This document shows, piece after piece, positions 62,135-64,000 of a stretch of 64,000 bases of DNA. Source of the DNA: Imbricaverruca yamaguchii (lineage: Eukaryota > Arthropoda > Thecostraca > Neoverrucidae); the NCBI GenBank assembly GCA_034440575.1, contig JAOTOL010001598.1, positions 2,034,001 through 2,098,000 of the forward strand, written 5' to 3'. Position 1 is the first letter of the stretch, and every line of letters begins with the position of its first letter. The notes under the pieces are model-generated. The model saw only the letters and a list, made by a program, of their open reading frames with translations, ran no database searches and was not told the DNA's origin. The translations under genes were made by a program, and so were the position numbers.

Positions 62135-62450
62135 TGCCGAAACATGACCTGATCACGTGTCCGGCAGCTTGTTATGCGGACTGACCAGGTGACCGGTCAT
62201 AGTTTTGACCTGATCACGTGCTGGGCAGCTTGTTACGCGGACTGACCAGGTGACCGGTCATAGTTTTGACCTGATCACGTGCCAGGCGACTTGTTGCACG
62301 AAATGATCAGGTGGCAGGCCATAGTTTTGACCTGACCCCATGTCGATCAGCTTGATACACGGACCGATCAGGTGGCGGATCATAGTTAACCTGATCCCGT
62401 GTCGGGCGGCTTGTTACACGGACTGATCAAGTGGCGGGTCATAGCTTTGA
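62135..62450 (+). repeat. 61-bp repeat with TGATCACGTG cores, about 5 copies
   Basis: Units TTTTGACCTGATCACGTGCC, GGGCAGCTTGTTACGCGGAC, TGACCAGGTGACCGGTCATA. The first three keep TGATCACGTG; the last two change to TGACCCCATG and TGATCCCGTG. Confidence 0.92.
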
Positions 62451-63900
62451 GTTGGCAGTACGGCTCGGTCACTATGAACCAGCAATGGTCATGACGGTGC
62501 CGACTACTGGCCACGGGTGTGGCGATTATGGTAAGTGGAGCCAACTTGGCATCTAGTTCAAACGGCGTAAGTGAGCGGACGAAGGGAGCGAAAGAATATA
62601 GTCTTAGACACGACACCAATTCAGATTCGAGCTTGTGTGTTTGTTTGGAAGGGTTTCAAGAATTTCTTTAGATTTACTGTGGTTATTGCGTAAAGCTGCA
62701 CGTCTAAATAATTGCGAAATTATGCATTTATCAGGCTATGCAAATAGCAGCGAAGCTTCGAGTCTCTGAGACATGAGTCAAAATATACAAAATTATATTT
62801 TGTATATTTTGTATATTTTGGCCTAACACCGCAAAATATTGCCGTGCTAGATCCTTGGTTATATCCATTAGATCAAACCTTGGAAGGGGATATATACGAA
62901 GGCGACGTCCACACAAAGGACATTCAATTGCAAATACAGTTCAATTAAACAAATAAACCCGGCAATATGAGTCATGGGTGGATGACCATCACCAGCCATA
63001 TAGAACAGCCCTGTTACAACCCCAGCCAGTGAGCACGTGCCATTGGTCTACTAGGGCACCTCCGGCATTATGTATTAATCCCGGAGCCGCTAGACTTCCA
63101 CCGGATGCACAGAGCCGGCGCATCGTCCCACCTAGCGGCAAGGCTGGCCGAAGAACAGCACCTATGCAATCCCCAGGCATAGAGAACGAATAAGAGGACA
63201 GACAAAACTTGTGACGCTCACTCACGACCGTCCGCATTATGCCTTTTTGCCTATATTTGTAGAGCACACCACCATTTCGCTATGCTATAAGGTGTGCTGC
63301 GTCCGTTCTACAGTCGTTCAGGCTCTTGCTGCCTCGGTTGCACTTGCTTTTCACCCCACCCCCATCCCAGTCTGGGCGAGGCCGCAGGAATTGAGCACAG
63401 GCATTGGAGCACAGCTAAAAGTTTTCCGACCCTTATCTCATGGCAAAACTATAAATCATAGCCGGAGAGGAACGATTGAACCTGAAATGTAATCATCGAC
63501 TGACGAAAAGGTACTTCATGGGAGAAATACATTCGCGACAATTAGATCGAACAATAGAATCTCTGTATGCCCCAATGGCCTGAACCTGACAAACTTTCGG
63601 CACTTTCTGCTAAATATGCCTATCGCAGGCGCCTCCTGGCACTAACTTTTGCTTCTATCGGGATGGGGACACAATATCTTCTGAAGGCTTCAATGGAATA
63701 CTCCTAAATATGCGGTAGCCTCTGTGGTATTTCTTCACAGCTCTTGCACCGCAAATTATTTCCCGGTAAGATCCAATTGCAGAGCCATGAGCTCAAACGT
63801 GGAGAAACTGACCAGTTTTGCCTGAATCGTATCTTGTGAGCTGATGTGAACCAAGAGCTAATGATAGCCAGCTTTTAGGATCACTGGTGACTTTAATAAT
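62451..63900. other. anonymous AT-richer sequence with a hairpin
   Basis: CAAAATATACAAAA (62779-62792) pairs perfectly with TTTTGTATATTTTG (62798-62811) around TTATA. No AFF N-terminal motif, TE domain or RNA gene seen. Confidence 0.5.

Positions 63901-63970
<70 letters not shown>
63901..63970. repeat. (TA)n microsatellite, about 34 units
   Basis: Pure TA repeat near the right edge, preceded by AATCAA and followed by TCAATGACCC. Confidence 0.97.
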
Positions 63971-63972
<2 letters not shown>

Positions 63973-64000
63973 ATGACCCTTCTGGGTCGGTGACCCTTAT

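Overview
This is metazoan nuclear DNA, most likely from an arthropod. It has long introns with GT-AG junctions, decayed LINE and SINE copies, long microsatellites and more than twenty separate minisatellites. It has no operons or dense bacterial-type genes. The species cannot be fixed from the sequence alone.

The main gene is on the minus strand. Twelve exons between 61733 and 11135 join in phase into an open frame of about 1045 codons ending at a TGA. The product is an AF4/FMR2 (AFF) family protein, the orthologue type of Drosophila lilliputian and vertebrate AFF1-AFF4, the scaffold of the super elongation complex. Landmarks run in family order: an acidic segment like the AFF DDLKLSS region, a pSer-type SDSDSESESD tract followed by a W-x-L motif, a large basic exon with AT-hook-like GRP cores, a K/R-rich nuclear signal, and the whole C-terminal homology domain over six exons. 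The 5' end, including the P-TEFb-binding N-terminus, lies beyond the right edge. A GC-rich 3' UTR probably runs to a poly(A) signal near 9970.

Region by region: 1-2890 is anonymous DNA with a 24-bp minisatellite. 2890-5060 is a decayed Jockey-like LINE. 6880-9064 (minus) is a frame-broken intronless ORF of an uncharacterised family that looks mobile-element-borne, split by a tRNA-derived SINE with target-site duplications. 9960-11265 is the 3' end of lilli, and 11266-61583 holds its remaining exons and introns. The 23.7-kb intron between 59492 and 35762 carries most of the minisatellites, a LINE reverse transcriptase relic, a CpG-rich island and a possible plus-strand promoter with first exon at 42997-43508. 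61734-64000 is upstream intron with a 61-bp CACGTG-bearing repeat and a terminal (TA)n tract.

A small interspersed element recurs at least ten times. It has a GGGYGC...GCRCCC hairpin next to an AATAATCA-type tail. Copies differ by matched changes in both stem arms, and one copy is a 34-bp fragment between 12-bp direct repeats. This family, the coding heptad minisatellite in lilli, the orphan mobile ORF and the possible nested promoter are the items most worth following up. Nearly all long open frames elsewhere are artefacts of tandem repeats whose period is a multiple of three or whose unit lacks stop codons.
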